DNA from: Candidatus Saganbacteria bacterium
GTDB taxonomy: Bacteria; Margulisbacteria; WOR-1; XYC2-FULL-46-14; XYC2-FULL-37-10
Assembly: GCA_016223245.1 (NCBI GenBank)
Contig: JACRPL010000012.1
Coordinates: forward strand, 1-64,000
Reading direction: 5' to 3'
DNA: 64,000 nucleotides
Shown here: one piece after another, positions 19,546-27,246 of the stretch
Layout: the number at the start of each line of letters is the position of its first letter
Position numbering within the stretch: the first letter of the stretch is position 1
Program-made: the position numbers and the translations under genes
The notes under the pieces: model-generated
What the model was told of the DNA's origin: nothing
Seen by the model: the letters and a program-made list of their open reading frames with translations, nothing else
Databases searched by the model: none

Positions 19546-20541
19546 TTACTTTATTAATTTATCAAGAATATCCAACTGCTTCGGGGTCCCGATCGCGACC
19601 AATATATCATCTGTTTCGATTTTTGATTCCGCGACAGGCTGATAATTAAATGTGCCGCTGCTTCCTCTGATCGCGACAATATACGCCCCGGACTTCTGCC
19701 TGAGCTGCAATTCTCCCAAGGTTTTTCCGGTTAAATGGCTTTTACCGTCAACATCAAATTCCCGCATTTCCATTTCCAAATGCTCGCTATGCAAAACAGT
19801 ATCCAAAAAGTCCATACCGATCGGTTTTGTGACCATAGCCGCCAGACGTTTTCCGGCAATGAAATAAGGGGAAATAACCCTGTTCGCTCCGGCTTTTTTT
19901 AATTTTTCTTCCACATCAATACTGCCGGCTCGGGCTAATATTGTCATGGAGGGATTTGCAACTCGAGCCGAAAGCGTGACATAAACATTTGCGGTATCGG
20001 AATCATTCGCCGCGATCATTCCTTTCGCCCTTTTGATCCCGGCATTTTCAAGAACAGCATCATTGGCTCCATCGCCGATTATATATGGTATGAATTTAGC
20101 ATCCAATTCGGTGGCGGTTTCCGGCTTATTGTCGATTACCATGTACGGAATCTTTGCCGCGTCAAATTCTGCCGCGACTTGATGCCCAACGCGCCCAAAT
20201 CCGCAAATAATATAATGATCCTTCATCCCGTTTATTTTTTTCTCCATTTTTTTTCTCCTTCTATACCCAATAATTTCCCCTTCAACTATCATTTCGACGA
20301 TCTGGCTTAAAGTATAAACCGCCGCGCCAACGCCTGTCACGATAATACCCATGGTGAATATTTTTCCAAGGGTATTTAAAGGATGGACCTCGCGGAATCC
20401 AACAGTCGACAAGGTAATTACGACCATATAGATCGAGTCTATAAGCGGCCATTTTTCAATATATGAAAAGCCAAAAATCCCAATGCCAATTATCGAAAGA
20501 AGCATTAGAACAGGTATTATCAGTCGTCTTAAAGGATTCAT
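19546..20541 (-). CDS. potassium channel with RCK (TrkA-N and TrkA-C) domains
   Basis: A 331-residue protein with two membrane helices (about 6-25 and 60-88) around a pore loop, then an RCK_N Rossmann domain ([16 protein letters not shown], about 112-230) that binds nucleotide, and an RCK_C domain near the end. The pore signature is [13 protein letters not shown], with GFR in place of the canonical GYG. The start at 20541 was chosen because it begins at the first helix. It overlaps the methyltransferase gene by 4 bp. Confidence 0.9.
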   Translation of the reverse strand: MNPLRRLIIPVLMLLSIIGIGIFGFSYIEKWPLIDSIYMVVITLSTVGFREVHPLNTLGKIFTMGIIVTGVGAAVYTLSQIVEMIVEGEIIGYRRRKKMEKKINGMKDHYIICGFGRVGHQVAAEFDAAKIPYMVIDNKPETATELDAKFIPYIIGDGANDAVLENAGIKRAKGMIAANDSDTANVYVTLSARVANPSMTILARAGSIDVEEKLKKAGANRVISPYFIAGKRLAAMVTKPIGMDFLDTVLHSEHLEMEMREFDVDGKSHLTGKTLGELQLRQKSGAYIVAIRGSSGTFNYQPVAESKIETDDILVAIGTPKQLDILDKLIK

Positions 20542-21170
20542 TTTATTAAATACACCGTAAAATCTCCCGGATGATAGTCGTGCCTTATTACAAATCGATC
20601 GCAAAGCCCTTTTGCCATTGCAGTGATCTCTTCGGGTTTTGAATAAAAATACTGCTTTTGGTTTAGGTCTTCGTCCTTTACATAATATAAGGCTTTGGAC
20701 GAAAGGAAATTCACTCCTACTGCTATCTTACACAATTCGAACATCCTAATCAACATTGATTTTATGTATTCCATATGGATATCGCGGTCGGTAAAACAGA
20801 TATTCAGCGCACCGCATAGAAAGATAAAATCGCGCTTTTCAATATTTTTTGTTTGAAGTATATCGCAAACATCGAATTTTGCCTGGGGATATTTTTTGCG
20901 CGCCATGTCGATGATCTTGGGAGCAATATCGAAGCCCGTGTATGAATATTTATAATTTTGTTTGCGCAAAAAGTCATATAGATCGCCAAACCCGCAGCCC
21001 ACATCCAAGACAGAAAAGCTATCCGGCACGAACATATTGATAAGATCGGCAAAGACGTTGAATCTTATACCTTGGCTTTCCGGGCTCTTCCAGTCCAGCG
21101 ACAAGAAGTGGTCTCCATAGGTCGAAAGCAGGTTTTCGTAGTAGTCCGCTTGTTTTTTGATGTCGGCCAT
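20538..21170 (-). CDS. class I SAM-dependent methyltransferase
   Basis: A 210-residue protein with SAM motif I (VLDVGCGFGDLYDFL, about 55-70), an acidic loop after strand 2 (YTGFDIAPKIIDMA) and motif post-I. The substrate cannot be inferred. It is translationally coupled (ATGA) to the downstream potassium channel gene. ATG 21170 is preceded at 7 nt by TGTTATAAT, so its mRNA should be nearly leaderless. Confidence 0.87.
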   Translation of the reverse strand: MADIKKQADYYENLLSTYGDHFLSLDWKSPESQGIRFNVFADLINMFVPDSFSVLDVGCGFGDLYDFLRKQNYKYSYTGFDIAPKIIDMARKKYPQAKFDVCDILQTKNIEKRDFIFLCGALNICFTDRDIHMEYIKSMLIRMFELCKIAVGVNFLSSKALYYVKDEDLNQKQYFYSKPEEITAMAKGLCDRFVIRHDYHPGDFTVYLIK

Positions 21171-21177
21171 AAAGAGG

Positions 21178-21186
21178 ATTATAACA
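21178..21186 (-). promoter_or_regulatory. extended -10 promoter of the methyltransferase gene
   Basis: The complement reads TGTTATAAT, followed by CCTCTTT and ATG. The start point falls at or one base before the start codon. Confidence 0.65.
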
Positions 21187-21270
21187 TTATGAAACAATTA
21201 ATTTAAACGATGAAATTATTTATACGCTTCTAGGCTCGGGCCTTTTGTTATTGACCTTTATTCGTCCATA

Positions 21271-22434
21271 TTGGAACGCGGAGATTCATCAAAATTCCCT
21301 CCAAATTTTTGGCGAGGCTGCCAAGGGCTCCAAAATTTATTGATAATAGGACATCATGTCCTTGAAACAGAATGCGAGCTGCAAATGGGAGAGAACGGAT
21401 CACAGATCGATGCAAGGCTATTCCCGGAGAACCAGACTTCTTTCTTGGCGGGACTGGTAAAAGGCCAAGATGCTACTTGGACAAAACTCTTTGAAGAAAA
21501 AAGAATAGTAAGCGGAATAAGGACCCAAAAGATGTCTCAATTGGATTTTTTGAGATCGCTATGGCCAAAAGCTTTTGATACGGCAACTCCCGCCGGAGAA
21601 CATTTGGACCCTTGGTGGTTCCGGGTGAGGAATGAATGGAACGGTACGCCGCAAAACGAGATCGATCATGCTATTTCACACACTTTGGAAGTCCACTTCG
21701 GCATGCATATGGACAGAGCGAAAAGATCGATCGATCCCCGATTATCAAGCGACGGCGCCAAAGATTATCTTGCGGCACAAGGCTGCAAAGACTGGAGCGA
21801 TCTGGCGGAAAAAGCAAAATTATTCCCAATGGTCAATTGCGTTCCGGCATATAAAATGAGCTTGATACTTGCATTAAGATCAATTTATTCTTGGGCTTTT
21901 GATCTTACAACTTCGGAAGGAAAACATCTACACTTTTGGCAGTTATTTCCTCATGGCTCAACACTTTGGAGCGATAAAAAAGATGTGATCGCCGCAGTCA
22001 GGCATGAAACCCTTGTTCACGATAATATCGAGATAAAAGATATCCCGCATAAATGCGGCATTAATTGGTTAAGATCAAAAGGGCTGATCGCATTAATGCA
22101 CCAATATACTCTATTGGAGCTGATCAATTTATGTTTTATTGATGAAATAGCTAAAGGACAAATAAAGATCGAAGACCTCGATTATATTACCGACAATTAC
22201 AAAACAATGGACCCTAGAGAAAGAGTGATGATCGAAAATATCAGATACTGTTTTCCCAAAGAATTGAATAGCCTCCTCGCAAAACGCATCGATAAAGAAA
22301 CGATTGGATTATTTGAGGCAAAGGATGATGGAGATTTGAGAGTCTTTGTCTTGAAATATAAGCTCGACCTGGCGAAACTTAATACCGAAAAGAAATGGCA
22401 CAATCTAGAAATGTCCGATCTCGTCCCCGCTTAG
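21271..22434 (+). CDS. hypothetical protein with an internal duplication
   Basis: A 387-residue soluble protein I do not recognise. Two segments look like repeats of each other: residues about 95-125 (LRSLWPKAFDTATPAGEHLDPWWF) and 200-230 (LRSIYSWAFDLTTSEGKHLHFWQLF). Each is preceded by a helical part ending in an L..QG/KG..W motif. The repeat pattern is like tandem domains seen in some phage or large-DNA-element proteins, but no function is proposed. Only TTG (21271) opens the frame; an internal ATG at 21385 is an alternative. It is convergent with asd. Confidence 0.72.
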   Translation: MERGDSSKFPPNFWRGCQGLQNLLIIGHHVLETECELQMGENGSQIDARLFPENQTSFLAGLVKGQDATWTKLFEEKRIVSGIRTQKMSQLDFLRSLWPKAFDTATPAGEHLDPWWFRVRNEWNGTPQNEIDHAISHTLEVHFGMHMDRAKRSIDPRLSSDGAKDYLAAQGCKDWSDLAEKAKLFPMVNCVPAYKMSLILALRSIYSWAFDLTTSEGKHLHFWQLFPHGSTLWSDKKDVIAAVRHETLVHDNIEIKDIPHKCGINWLRSKGLIALMHQYTLLELINLCFIDEIAKGQIKIEDLDYITDNYKTMDPRERVMIENIRYCFPKELNSLLAKRIDKETIGLFEAKDDGDLRVFVLKYKLDLAKLNTEKKWHNLEMSDLVPA

Positions 22435-22438
22435 TAAT

Positions 22439-23461
22439 TTAGATCAAGCCGTCTTTTATCATTCGTTCGGCGATCGCAACAGCATTAAAAGCCGCGCCGC
22501 GCCTTAAATTATCGGATACGATCCACATCTCGATGCCGTTCTCTTGGGAGATATCTTCACGGATGCGGCCGACTAAAGTATCATTTGACCCCTCACAATC
22601 GACTGGCGTTGGATAAAGACTTTTTGACGGATCGTCGACGATCTTTACAGTCGGGAATGCAGCCATTAGTATTTTAGCGTCCGCGATAGATATCTTTTTC
22701 TTGGTTTTAATATTTACCGATTCGGAGTGTCCTATTGCGACAGGAACCCTTACGCAAGTTGCTGTCACTTTAATATTTTTGTCCTCGAATATCTTCTGGG
22801 TTTCGTTTACCATCTTCAATTCTTCTTTTGTATATCCGTTATCGGCAAATTGGTCGATCTGCGGAATGACATTGAATGCGATCTGTTTCGGCAAATATTT
22901 CACATCGACTTTCGCTTTCGGGTTAGCTAGCAAAGTTTTTGTCTGCTCGTACATTTCGGCAATAGCTTCCTTGCCCCACCCTGATGTCGATTGATAAGTG
23001 GATACAACTATTCTTTCGATCCCGACCGTGTCATGGATCGGTTTTAATGCCATGAGCATTTGAGCAGTTGAGCAATTTGGATTGGCAATTATTCCTTTGT
23101 GATCTTTGATCGCGTGGCCGTTAACTTCAGGAACGATCAGTGGGACATTCGGGTCCATGCGGAATTCGGATGTATTATCAATTACGATGCAGCCTCTTTT
23201 TGCGGCTTCGGGAGCGAGAACTTTGGATATTTTTGCCCCCGCGGAAAACAATCCGATATGCATGACTTCGAATGACTTTGGTTCGGCAACCTCTACGGTG
23301 TATTCTTTACCTTGAAATTTTACTTTTTGTCCGGCGGTCCGCTCGGAAGCCAAAGGAAGGAATTTGTCGACTGGGAAATTCTGTTCCTCTAGGACCTTTA
23401 TCATTACTTGGCCGACCATTCCGGTAGCACCCAATACACAAACGTTGTACTTCTTAGACAT
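22439..23461 (-). CDS. asd: aspartate-semialdehyde dehydrogenase
   Basis: A 340-residue enzyme that reduces aspartyl phosphate to aspartate semialdehyde for lysine/diaminopimelate, threonine and methionine. It has the N-terminal GATGMVGQ nucleotide-binding loop, the active-site Cys in ANPNCST (about 131) and the catalytic His region (VPVAIGHSES). It starts with a Shine-Dalgarno (AGGAG) and a TATAAT upstream, so this one is not leaderless. Length is normal. Confidence 0.96.
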   Translation of the reverse strand: MSKKYNVCVLGATGMVGQVMIKVLEEQNFPVDKFLPLASERTAGQKVKFQGKEYTVEVAEPKSFEVMHIGLFSAGAKISKVLAPEAAKRGCIVIDNTSEFRMDPNVPLIVPEVNGHAIKDHKGIIANPNCSTAQMLMALKPIHDTVGIERIVVSTYQSTSGWGKEAIAEMYEQTKTLLANPKAKVDVKYLPKQIAFNVIPQIDQFADNGYTKEELKMVNETQKIFEDKNIKVTATCVRVPVAIGHSESVNIKTKKKISIADAKILMAAFPTVKIVDDPSKSLYPTPVDCEGSNDTLVGRIREDISQENGIEMWIVSDNLRRGAAFNAVAIAERMIKDGLI

Positions 23462-23499
23462 GTTTTACTCCTATCTTCTTTATTATATCAAAAAAATAA

Positions 23500-23580
23500 C
23501 ATTACGTCGAAGGGTTGCGCGGCTCGAAACAGCAACCGTAATACGTCGTACGATTCCAGTCGCGCGGCCGCAACCGAATA
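23500..23580. repeat. GC-rich imperfect palindromes between asd and the JAB gene
   Basis: The spacer holds ATTACGTCG/TACGTCGTACG words and facing GGTTGCGCGGC and GCGGCCGCAACC arms. Base composition is unlike the AT-rich spacers around it, and it resembles the ACGCG word arrays inside the genes at 59776 and 60881. Confidence 0.5.
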
Positions 23581-23589
23581 TGTTAAACT
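23581..23589 (+). promoter_or_regulatory. extended -10 promoter of the JAB gene
   Basis: TGTTAAACT lies 7 nt before ATG 23597, placing the start point at about the start codon. Confidence 0.5.
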
Positions 23590-23596
23590 AAATCGA

Positions 23597-24040
23597 ATGT
23601 ACATAATAACAGTCAAGCATTTCCATACAATAGTCCAGCACTGCCTTGATTATCTTCCATATGAAGCGGGAGGATTTTTGGGCGGAAGAGACAATGTGAT
23701 CCTAGGGATATTCCCTCTAAATAATTTCGCAGGATTCGAAGGCAAGGAAAAATTCGAGGTCGCGTCATTTATGACATCGGCAGTCTATGAATACTTCAAA
23801 AAAAATAAAATGAAAGTTATCGGATTCTACCACTCCCACCCTGACCGAAATCTTCCGATACCTTCAAAGCAAGACATGCTCGCATCGCAAACAACACATG
23901 GAATAAGATCAAATATGATAGTAAGCATTGATGATAAGCTTGATGTAAGATGCGCGCTTTTTGAAACGATCGGTGGAAAGCCATCAAAACAAGTGATCAA
24001 AGTAGTTCGCGACGGCTCGATCGACAAGTATCTGATTTAA
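23597..24040 (+). CDS. JAB/MPN-type metallopeptidase (Mov34 family)
   Basis: A 147-residue protein with the JAMM motif: E in YEAGGFLGG, H-S-H in YHSHPDRNLPIPSKQD, giving the zinc-binding E...HxH...S..D set. Bacterial members cut small ubiquitin-like or sulfur-carrier proteins, or process cysteine-linked sulfur carriers. No partner sulfur-carrier gene is adjacent. ATG 23597 matches domain start and promoter; the longer frame upstream crosses repeats. Its stop overlaps the end of the convergent small gene. Confidence 0.85.
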   Translation: MYIITVKHFHTIVQHCLDYLPYEAGGFLGGRDNVILGIFPLNNFAGFEGKEKFEVASFMTSAVYEYFKKNKMKVIGFYHSHPDRNLPIPSKQDMLASQTTHGIRSNMIVSIDDKLDVRCALFETIGGKPSKQVIKVVRDGSIDKYLI

Positions 24041-24324
24041 TCCTCGGGTGGCTTGATCCTTTTTATCTGGTAAGGGTTCGCCATAAGAGTTGAATCGGAG
24101 CCTATCAATTTCTTCATAGCATTAATGTCAACGCTACCCCGCTCCGGTTTTTCGTCGATATGTTCGGGGATCGCTTCGATCGTTGATCTTTTTATATTAG
24201 GATTTAGAAGCGTTATAAGTTCCCCGTAATACACGATATCCGGCGAATCGCTTTTAATTTCCGACGCAAAAGTAAAATATTCTTTAAACTTTTTTTGCGT
24301 CCAATCGGGCTTCATGTTTATCAT
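24037..24324 (-). CDS. small hypothetical protein
   Basis: A 95-residue protein I do not recognise, with no signal or membrane segment. It is predicted mostly helical with a PEHIDEKPERGSVD loop. ATG 24324 is supported by TGCTATAAT exactly six bases upstream, so the mRNA should start at the ATG. The match of promoter and frame supports a real gene. It is convergent with the JAB gene by 4 bp. Confidence 0.65.
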   Translation of the reverse strand: MINMKPDWTQKKFKEYFTFASEIKSDSPDIVYYGELITLLNPNIKRSTIEAIPEHIDEKPERGSVDINAMKKLIGSDSTLMANPYQIKRIKPPED

Positions 24325-24330
24325 GAAGAA

Positions 24331-24339
24331 ATTATAGCA
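24331..24339 (-). promoter_or_regulatory. extended -10 promoter, leaderless small gene
   Basis: The complement reads TGCTATAAT, TTCTTC, ATG. The +1 position coincides with the start codon. Confidence 0.65.
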
Positions 24340-24349
24340 TAAAGACCAC

Positions 24350-24423
24350 AACTCACCTCCTTCCGCCTGCGGCGGCTTTCCCCCTCTCTTAATAAGAGAG
24401 GGGGAATAAAAGGGGGTGAGTTA
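24350..24423. repeat. family-2 G-rich palindrome (copy 3, full form)
   Basis: Outer arms CAACTCACC and GGTGAGTT enclose a nested CCGCCTGCGGCGG hairpin and the stem CCCCCTCTCTTA/TAAGAGAGGGGG. It lies between two divergent genes, directly ahead of the lexA promoter. Confidence 0.85.
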
Positions 24424-24427
24424 ATAC

Positions 24428-24456
24428 TTGACAATATGTATACGCTTGTATACTAT
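24428..24456 (+). promoter_or_regulatory. lexA promoter with a probable LexA operator
   Basis: TTGACA, a 17-bp spacer and TACTAT. The spacer and -10 are covered by the dyad ATATGTATACGCTTGTATAC, with symmetric GTATAC half-sites. Its position is right for autorepression. This is the candidate SOS box of the organism. Confidence 0.72.
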
Positions 24457-24476
24457 ATATCCAAGAGGTGTTTTTT

Positions 24477-25055
24477 ATGGACAAAAAAGAACAGATCCTC
24501 CAATTCGTCACAGATCACATATCGAATAAAGGCTTTGCTCCGTCGATAAGAGAAATTGCAAAAGCGTTCAAGTTCGCGTCCCCCCGCTCCGCCCAAAAAT
24601 ATTTGGAAGCGTTGGAAGACGAAGGACATCTGATCCGCGAAAAAGTATCACGCGGGATAAAAGTCGCGTCGCTTTCGATGCAAACAGTTGTGCTCCCTTT
24701 TCTGGGATACATCGCCGCAGGCGCGCCTATTGATGTTATAGAACAAAGAGAAATGATGGAAGTACCAAAAGCTCTTTTAGGACGAAAGCCGTGCTACATA
24801 TTGCAGGTCAAAGGCGAAAGCATGATCGAAGACCATATCTTGAACGGAGATTTCATTGTAGTTGAAAAACGAGAAACTGCCGATGACGGAGAAGTTGTCG
24901 TCGCTTTAATAAACAACGAATCGGCAACACTAAAAAAGCTCTACAGAGAAAAGACAAGAGTCCGCCTTGAGCCGTCAAATTCAACAATGAAGCCTATTTA
25001 TGTAAAAGATGTGGCGGTGCAAGGAGTGGTCAAGGGATTATTTAGAAAATTTTAA
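24477..25055 (+). CDS. lexA: LexA repressor
   Basis: A 192-residue SOS repressor. The N-terminal winged helix-turn-helix (about residues 1-65) has the SAQKYLEALEDEGHL recognition region. The C-terminal S24 domain has the Ala-Gly cleavage site in YIAAGAPI, the nucleophile Ser in GESMIEDH and the Lys in ESATLKKLY. ATG 24477 follows AAGAGGTG at proper spacing; the GTG at 24468 is part of the Shine-Dalgarno. The upstream dyad suggests self-regulation and DNA-damage induction by RecA. Confidence 0.96.
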   Translation: MDKKEQILQFVTDHISNKGFAPSIREIAKAFKFASPRSAQKYLEALEDEGHLIREKVSRGIKVASLSMQTVVLPFLGYIAAGAPIDVIEQREMMEVPKALLGRKPCYILQVKGESMIEDHILNGDFIVVEKRETADDGEVVVALINNESATLKKLYREKTRVRLEPSNSTMKPIYVKDVAVQGVVKGLFRKF

Positions 25056-25070
25056 GACCAGATAAAAAAG

Positions 25071-25098
25071 TTGAATAAAATAGCGGATGGGGTATAAT
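25071..25098 (+). promoter_or_regulatory. promoter of the DNA methyltransferase gene
   Basis: TTGAAT, a 16-bp spacer and TATAAT. The -10 ends one base before ATG 25100, so that ATG would lie upstream of the start point. The second ATG (25109) is therefore the likely start, with a 4-nt leader. Confidence 0.65.
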
Positions 25099-25108
25099 TA
25101 TGGAAGAA

Positions 25109-25981
25109 ATGCAACACAAAACTAATGGCAAAAAAATAGAAAGTGACAAAATTTATTGTGGTGATTGCTTAAAAGTTCTCCCCAAGATACCCGATAATTC
25201 CGTTAACTTGATTATAACCTCGCCTCCTTATGCAGATAATCGTAAAATTATTTACGGCGGTATACACCCAGATCAATATGTAGAATGGTTTTTGCCTATT
25301 TCCAACGAGCTTAAAAGAGTTTTAAGGCCCGATGGTTCTTTTGTCCTAAACATCAAAGAGAAGGTTGTCGATGGGGAAAGGCATACGTATGTGATAGAAC
25401 TAATTCTGGCTTTGCGCAAACAGGGGTGGTTATGGACCGAAGAATATTGCTGGCATAAAAAAAATTGCTACCCTGGGAAATGGCCAAACCGTTTTCGAGA
25501 TGCATGGGAGCGTTGCTTACACTTTACAAAGCAAAAGGATTTTAAAATGTTTCAAGACGCCGTCATGGTTCCAGTGGGAAGCTGGGCCAAAAGCCGTTTA
25601 TCCAATCTATCTTCCGTTGATCTCGTTCGCGATGAATCGAAAACGCAAAGCGGATTCGGCAAAAAGATAGTGAATTGGATTGGTCGAGATAAGGCATATC
25701 CTTCAAATGTTTTGCACATGGCAACAGAATGTTCAAATAAAAATCATTGCGCTCCATTCCCCATTGAACTTCCATCTTGGTTCATCAATCTTTTTACGGA
25801 GGGAGATGATATTGTCCTCGATCCATTTCTTGGGTCAGGCACAACAGCCTTAGCGGCGAAGCAGCTAAATAGACATTTTATTGGCATAGAACTTCACAAA
25901 GAATATTGCGAACTAGTCAAACAATATCTTTCTCAAACCAATATATCAATTTTCGAAAACTTAGCAGGAGTTGGGAAATAG
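25109..25981 (+). CDS. type II DNA methyltransferase (m4C/m6A, beta class)
   Basis: A 290-residue enzyme with motif IV TSPPY near residue 34 and, at the C-terminus, the SAM-binding motif DPFLGSGTT. This IV-before-I order is the beta class. SPPY favours N4-cytosine methylation, though adenine targets occur. It would protect DNA from its partner enzyme, encoded by the decayed gene that begins at its stop codon. Start at 25109 follows from promoter spacing; an in-frame ATG lies at 25100. It may now act as an orphan. Confidence 0.9.
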   Translation: MQHKTNGKKIESDKIYCGDCLKVLPKIPDNSVNLIITSPPYADNRKIIYGGIHPDQYVEWFLPISNELKRVLRPDGSFVLNIKEKVVDGERHTYVIELILALRKQGWLWTEEYCWHKKNCYPGKWPNRFRDAWERCLHFTKQKDFKMFQDAVMVPVGSWAKSRLSNLSSVDLVRDESKTQSGFGKKIVNWIGRDKAYPSNVLHMATECSNKNHCAPFPIELPSWFINLFTEGDDIVLDPFLGSGTTALAAKQLNRHFIGIELHKEYCELVKQYLSQTNISIFENLAGVGK

Positions 25982-26583
25982 TGAAAACAACAAACGCAGG
26001 ATTGCAAAAACTTATTGTTCAATGCCTTAATGACTTCTACAATCGAAGAATGAATAGGCTTAACACTTTAAAACTTAAGCATGTCCTTCGCCGTAAAAAT
26101 CCTTATCTCTACAAAGCGCTAGGCAATCAAAATGCCACTGAAATCATCGAAGAAATACTATCTGCCTATTTAAGTTCTTCGGATGAAGGAATATTTGGAG
26201 ACGCTTTTTTTGAACCAATAGCAAAAGCTGTTTCCGGCGGAATAGTTTCTCCCAGCGAAGGAGTAGACATCGCGATAGAAACAAAAAAATAAATATGTTG
26301 CCATCTCTGTTAAATCCGGCCCGAATCAATATAATAGCAGCCAAAAAAAGCGTCAAAATGATGAATTTCAAACATTACGCAGTCGTCTAATGAAAATCAA
26401 AAAACAATTTGACGCAATTCTTGGACATGGCTATGGCAGACTAAAAACAGAACCATCAAAAAATCGTATCTATAGGGATATTTCTGGCCAAAGATTAGAG
26501 AATTCACAAATGAATTCTGTGATTCAAAAGGAGCCATTGTTTGGGAAAAGCTTCTTAAATTTAATAGTGGCGTGGAACAATAA
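25981..26583 (+). pseudogene. decayed type II restriction endonuclease (two frameshifts)
   Basis: The first frame (GTG 25981 to 26292) ends at a run of seven A (26283-26289). Removing one A continues the reading as ETKNKYVAISVKSGPN, a plausible PD-(D/E)XK core, up to ISGQR. A second shift near 26493 restores REFTNEFCDSKGAIVWEKLL, ending at 26583. The layout (methyltransferase then endonuclease with 1-bp overlap) fits a PmeII-like restriction system. Two shifts argue for decay, though sequencing error in the A-run is possible for one of them. Confidence 0.78.
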
Positions 26584-26648
26584 TTAAACGCCTCTCCTCC
26601 CACGACCTAACCCACTTCTCACATCCCGTTACCTCACATCTACTTTTA

Positions 26649-26657
26649 TGTTATAAT
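26649..26657 (+). promoter_or_regulatory. extended -10 promoter of the gmhA operon
   Basis: TGTTATAAT, about 19 nt before ATG 26677. A Shine-Dalgarno ACGGAGG lies between, so this transcript has a short normal leader. Confidence 0.6.
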
Positions 26658-26676
26658 TTCAATCTACGGAGGCAAA

Positions 26677-27246
26677 ATGCAAGACACGATCAAGGCTGAT
26701 CTCAAAGAATCAATTAGCGTTAAAAACGACGTATTAAACGCCCTCGTTCCAAAGATCGAAGAGGCCGTAAAAATGATCCTCGCCGCACTAAAAACCGGCA
26801 ATAAGATATTGATCTGCGGGAACGGCGGCTCGGCTGCCGACGCCCAGCACTTTTCGGCGGAACTTATTAGTAGGTTCAAAAAAGAACGCCCTTCTATTCC
26901 AGCGATAGCACTAACTACCGACACTTCAATAATAACTGCGATCGGCAACGATTATAGTTTCGATGTTGTTTTCTCCCGCCAAGTTGAGGGATTGGGAAAT
27001 AAGGGAGATATATTTTTTGGGATATCCACATCAGGCAATTCAAAAGATGTAATTGAAGCAATAAAGGCCGCAAAGAAAAAAGAGCTAAAAACCATCGGCT
27101 TGCTTGGCTGCGACGGTGGAAAAATAAAAAATGAAATTGATCTATCGATAACGATCCCTTCAAACAATACGCCAAGGGTCCAAGAAGCGCATATTTTGAT
27201 CATCCATATTTTGTGCAATCTTATAGAACAGGAGCTGTTCGCTTAA
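26677..27246 (+). CDS. gmhA: phosphoheptose isomerase
   Basis: A 189-residue SIS-domain protein that converts sedoheptulose 7-phosphate to glycero-manno-heptose 7-phosphate, the first step of LPS heptose synthesis. Conserved blocks are ICGNGGSAADAQHFSAEL, TTDTSIITAIGNDY and GISTSGNSKDV. Length and motifs match GmhA. It is followed directly by hldE, the next pathway enzyme. Confidence 0.95.
   Translation: MQDTIKADLKESISVKNDVLNALVPKIEEAVKMILAALKTGNKILICGNGGSAADAQHFSAELISRFKKERPSIPAIALTTDTSIITAIGNDYSFDVVFSRQVEGLGNKGDIFFGISTSGNSKDVIEAIKAAKKKELKTIGLLGCDGGKIKNEIDLSITIPSNNTPRVQEAHILIIHILCNLIEQELFA

Noticed and set aside
24350-24423. Intrinsic terminator
   Set aside because: The hairpin is strong but lies between divergent genes with no T-run; the same element occurs inside genes, so it was called a repeat.
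24468-24476. GTG 24468 as lexA start
   Set aside because: It is part of the Shine-Dalgarno AAGAGGTG, and LexA homologues begin at MDKKE-like sequence.
25100-25108. ATG 25100 as methyltransferase start
   Set aside because: The -10 box ends at 25098, so transcription would start after this ATG; 25109 fits better.
26390-26587. Separate small gene after the methyltransferase
   Set aside because: It reads as part of the frameshifted restriction endonuclease, so it was merged into that pseudogene.
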